This document shows positions 61,734 through 64,000 of a DNA stretch of 64,000 bases, in pieces (within the stretch, counting starts at the first letter, position 1; every line of letters starts with the position of its first letter). The notes beneath the pieces are model-generated. The model searched no databases and was not told the origin of the DNA. It saw nothing but the letters and a program-made list of their open reading frames with translations. Origin of the DNA: Leptolyngbyaceae cyanobacterium CSU_1_3 (lineage in GTDB: Bacteria > Cyanobacteriota > Cyanobacteriia > Leptolyngbyales > Leptolyngbyaceae); assembly GCA_012034655.1 (NCBI GenBank), contig JAAUOZ010000001.1, positions 1 to 64,000 of the forward strand, read 5' to 3'. The position numbers were made by a program, and so were the translations under genes.

Positions 61734-63881
61734 TTATTCCTCCTCAAACGGCAACCCCTGAATATGTTTGCGATATTGCGCTGCAATCCAGGGCAAATCG
61801 TCCGCAATCTGGGTCACTTTTCGGCGTTGCCGATCCTCATGGATGCCATGCTCATCCTCCCAACGCACCCGGTCTTCATCATCAAAAATAATCTCTCGAC
61901 CGTCTTCTCCCCGAACCAGCACAGGCTCTCCCCGTCGCCCATGCCCTACCTTTTCGGCGATCGCCATAAACACAGGCTGTTGACTTAACCCCGCTGGACC
62001 CGTCCCCATAAATTCATCGGGGTGACGGCGACGCAAGAACACACAACTTGCTTGCACCGATACCTGGGGCAGAAAAGCTTCGGCAGGTAAATCAATACTG
62101 GCGAGTAGCTCCATCTCTCGCAGCATCCAGACCCGAACCGCTTCCATATCCTTGCCCGGATTCCCCAAAATCCCATCAGGAAGAACGATCGCCATTTTTC
62201 CGGTTCCTGGCTTCAGAAATTTACAGCACAACTCAATAAACAGAATCTCCGGTGGCACCTTTTTGTGCGGAGAACTCCGCAACCCTGACTCATTTGCTCG
62301 ATACCCCAGGTCTAACGTCTGGAGAACCGCCCGATCGGTAATAGGAATTTTGGAGCCGAAGGGTGGATTCGTGAAAATGAAATCAAACACTCCAAACTCA
62401 CGGCTGCTAGTGTTGCGTCGATTCCAAAGTTCTGCCAGCCCAGGCACCCCAGTCGCAAACTGCTCCATTTCTGGCACTTCTCGCTCCGGCACCCCAAACT
62501 CCAAACTGTTGAAGCAGAAAATATTGCCGTGCCCATCTTCGTTCATCACCATGTTCATCCGAGCCGCTTTCCGCAAGTCTGGATCAACATCAATTCCCCA
62601 GATCTTGTTACGCGCATATTCCTTTAACTTCAACTCAATCCGCTTGCGCTCACTGGGCACTGGCAAATCTGGATCTCCACCGGCTTCAGCCAATAATTTT
62701 CGGCGAACATGGTTCAACACTATGACAAGAAATCCACCACTGCCACATGCCGGGTCCAGGATCAAGTCGTTCGGACTAGGATCGATCATCTCTACCATCA
62801 TGCGAATCATATTCCGAGGTGTGAAGAACTGTCCCCGTTCCCGCTTCAGCGTATTAGAAGTAATGGCTTCATAGGCAAGTCCTTTGGCATCGGTATCCGT
62901 CCCCAACAGAGAATAACGAGAAATCTCAGTGGCGACAAAGACCAGCGCCCGGTCGTTGAGTTCAATCCGCTCACTGCCATCAAAGACATCTTTGTACTCT
63001 TCATTTTTGACTCGCTCAAACAGGCGGTTAATCCGCTCTACCACCCGTTTGCGCCCTTCTTCTGTATTCGCCTCTGTCGCTCCCACAAAAAACAACCGCA
63101 AGCTCTGCTGCTCATCCAGAATCTTGCAAAAGATCAGATTCAGCAGTTGCCAGAAGGCGCGATCGCCCCGCATACTCTGATTGCCATATAAATAGTCATG
63201 GGCGCTCTTAAACGCCCGCAGTAAAGATTCCTTTGTCGCAATCCGCAGTGGACGACGGTTGGCATCTTCTAATTCTTCTAAAGACTCATCGGGTGCTGGA
63301 AAATCTGTAAGTTCTTCAGTTTCAATAAATTGGTTTCGTGGATTTCTGAACGCACGAAAGAAGGCGAGACGATCACCATTCGTCCAGGCACCATAGAGAT
63401 TAATAACTGAACTGGATTGCTGCTGCGCTAAGTAAGACAGCAAGTTCTTGAGTCCTTCAACACCCTGATTTTTATTCTCTGGCTGCGTTCCTTTCTTGGC
63501 AACCATGACGACCCGAATGATGTCCTCATCCGTTCGCGTCTCCCCAGAGGTTCCGGTCTTATACACAACCAGCGCTGCCTGACGAGTCAGGCTCTTTTTC
63601 TTTCCGGCAGTCTCATCGTAGTCGCTAATGCGAAACGACAGATCCCGTGCCATGTTTGCCAAGTCCACCCGGTACTCTCGGTGAAGCTGGTCAATTAAAT
63701 CTTGGATAATCGTTTCTTCGGGAGTAACCTTGCGGCGCTCCTGAGTTAACTTACAAATAATCTCATCTTCAGGAACTGGCTCCTCAGTCAATTCCTCCTC
63801 GTCAAGTATTAAATCCTCATTCGGCTCATTTGTCTCCTCAGCAGCCTCTTGAGGTGCCGTACTTTTCTTTCGACGCGCCAT
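61734..63881 (-). CDS. mad2: Type I-like DNA adenine methyltransferase (MAD2-like)
   Basis: 715 residues. N-terminal acidic tail, then an HSDR_N-like segment (QAALVVYKTGTSGETRTDEDII... VVMVAKKG... NGDRLAFFRAF). An HsdM-type helical region follows, then motif I LDPACGSGGFLV near 373, and motif IV NPPF near 503, with LPDGILG and a C-terminal YxxxIQGLPFEEE. It is an N6-adenine methylase expected to work with the S subunit. ATG 63881, with AAGGAGT just upstream. No restriction helicase (HsdR) lies nearby, so any restriction would have to come from the operon's other genes. Confidence 0.85.
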   Translation of the reverse strand: MARRKKSTAPQEAAEETNEPNEDLILDEEELTEEPVPEDEIICKLTQERRKVTPEETIIQDLIDQLHREYRVDLANMARDLSFRISDYDETAGKKKSLTRQAALVVYKTGTSGETRTDEDIIRVVMVAKKGTQPENKNQGVEGLKNLLSYLAQQQSSSVINLYGAWTNGDRLAFFRAFRNPRNQFIETEELTDFPAPDESLEELEDANRRPLRIATKESLLRAFKSAHDYLYGNQSMRGDRAFWQLLNLIFCKILDEQQSLRLFFVGATEANTEEGRKRVVERINRLFERVKNEEYKDVFDGSERIELNDRALVFVATEISRYSLLGTDTDAKGLAYEAITSNTLKRERGQFFTPRNMIRMMVEMIDPSPNDLILDPACGSGGFLVIVLNHVRRKLLAEAGGDPDLPVPSERKRIELKLKEYARNKIWGIDVDPDLRKAARMNMVMNEDGHGNIFCFNSLEFGVPEREVPEMEQFATGVPGLAELWNRRNTSSREFGVFDFIFTNPPFGSKIPITDRAVLQTLDLGYRANESGLRSSPHKKVPPEILFIELCCKFLKPGTGKMAIVLPDGILGNPGKDMEAVRVWMLREMELLASIDLPAEAFLPQVSVQASCVFLRRRHPDEFMGTGPAGLSQQPVFMAIAEKVGHGRRGEPVLVRGEDGREIIFDDEDRVRWEDEHGIHEDRQRRKVTQIADDLPWIAAQYRKHIQGLPFEEE

Positions 63882-64000
63882 ACTCCTTCCACCTTAACCA
63901 TCATTCGCCCAATCCAACTTTGAAAAAAGCTGGAAAGCCCAACAAGAAAGCATACCCCAGGTTAATGTCTTTTCCCAGGATCAAAAGCTTTTGTTTCGGC

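Noticed and set aside
62152-62874. 240-codon plus-strand frame within the methylase gene
   Set aside because: Antisense to conserved methylase motifs; composition is Ser/Arg/Pro-rich and unlike a folded protein.
48229-63881. BREX type 2 (Pgl) system
   Set aside because: A PglW-like kinase is present, but there is no PglZ phosphatase, PglX-type single-chain methylase or BrxL/BrxHI-like gene; an HsdM/HsdS pair and the MAD7/MAD8-like order fit MADS better.
1-64000. CRISPR arrays, tRNA or rRNA genes, insertion sequences
   Set aside because: No regularly spaced repeats, no tRNA or rRNA-like sequence, and no transposase frame were seen.

Overview
The window looks like part of a large cyanobacterial plasmid or other conjugative/mobilisable element. 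HIP1-type octamers (GCGATCGC) are scattered through most of it, and many genes have cyanobacterial relatives (a Ycf46-like AAA ATPase, D-rich-tailed proteins, NACHT proteins with HEAT-like repeats, caspase-like proteases). No rRNA, tRNA, CRISPR array or transposase was recognised.

Layout. 1-3.9 kb: a defence-like island with a Nudix-like protein, a Nudix hydrolase, and an operon of a Trypco1-like protein followed by a caspase/TPR/SIR2-like protein. 4-9.2 kb: an MrfA-type helicase, a short RecA paralogue and three small unknown genes, with striking palindromes and hairpins between them. 9.2-16.4 kb: a transfer/secretion block (VirD4/TraG-like coupling protein, lysozyme-M23 cell-wall hydrolase, lipoprotein and small exported proteins). 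16.5-23.9 kb: a 5'-nuclease-less PolA, a Ycf46-like ATPase, two basic/acidic DNA-binding-like proteins and a YhcG-type nuclease. 23.9-27.6 kb: an operon with an actin-like ParM, a ParA-like ATPase, a membrane protein and a lipoprotein. 28.1-30.8 kb: MobC-like protein, MOBP-type relaxase and an archaeo-eukaryotic-type primase. 31-37.6 kb: a second conflict island, with a NACHT-HEAT protein facing a three-gene caspase/coiled-coil/membrane-protein operon. 38-41.7 kb: PAPS-reductase-like and DpdA/TGT-like proteins and a Gp157-like protein. 41.8-46 kb: a PRTRC cassette (E, C, F, B, A, ThiF), which has the parts of a ubiquitin-like pathway (Ubl, E2-like, JAMM, E1-like). 46-48.2 kb: divergent two-component genes. 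48.2-63.9 kb: one long minus-strand operon with DNA methylase, DUF104/PIN toxin-antitoxin pair, HsdS-like subunit, NERD/double kinase/ATPase, a Cys-containing unknown and a giant nuclease-ATPase. Its order matches the methylation-associated defence system (MADS) mad2-mad5-mad6-mad7-mad8, with the toxin-antitoxin pair sitting where mad3-mad4 would be.

Ten genes are each broken by a single frameshift that leaves both halves otherwise intact. Most are repaired by changing one short homopolymer by one base, and three lie directly at CGATCG sites. I read these mainly as assembly/basecalling errors, so the halves are listed separately and should be joined when interpreting function.

The most interesting material is the MADS-like variant, the two caspase islands (one sharing a short C-terminal motif with the neighbouring NACHT protein), the PRTRC ubiquitin-like cassette, and a repeated TTAGGGAATA element found at two distant loci.
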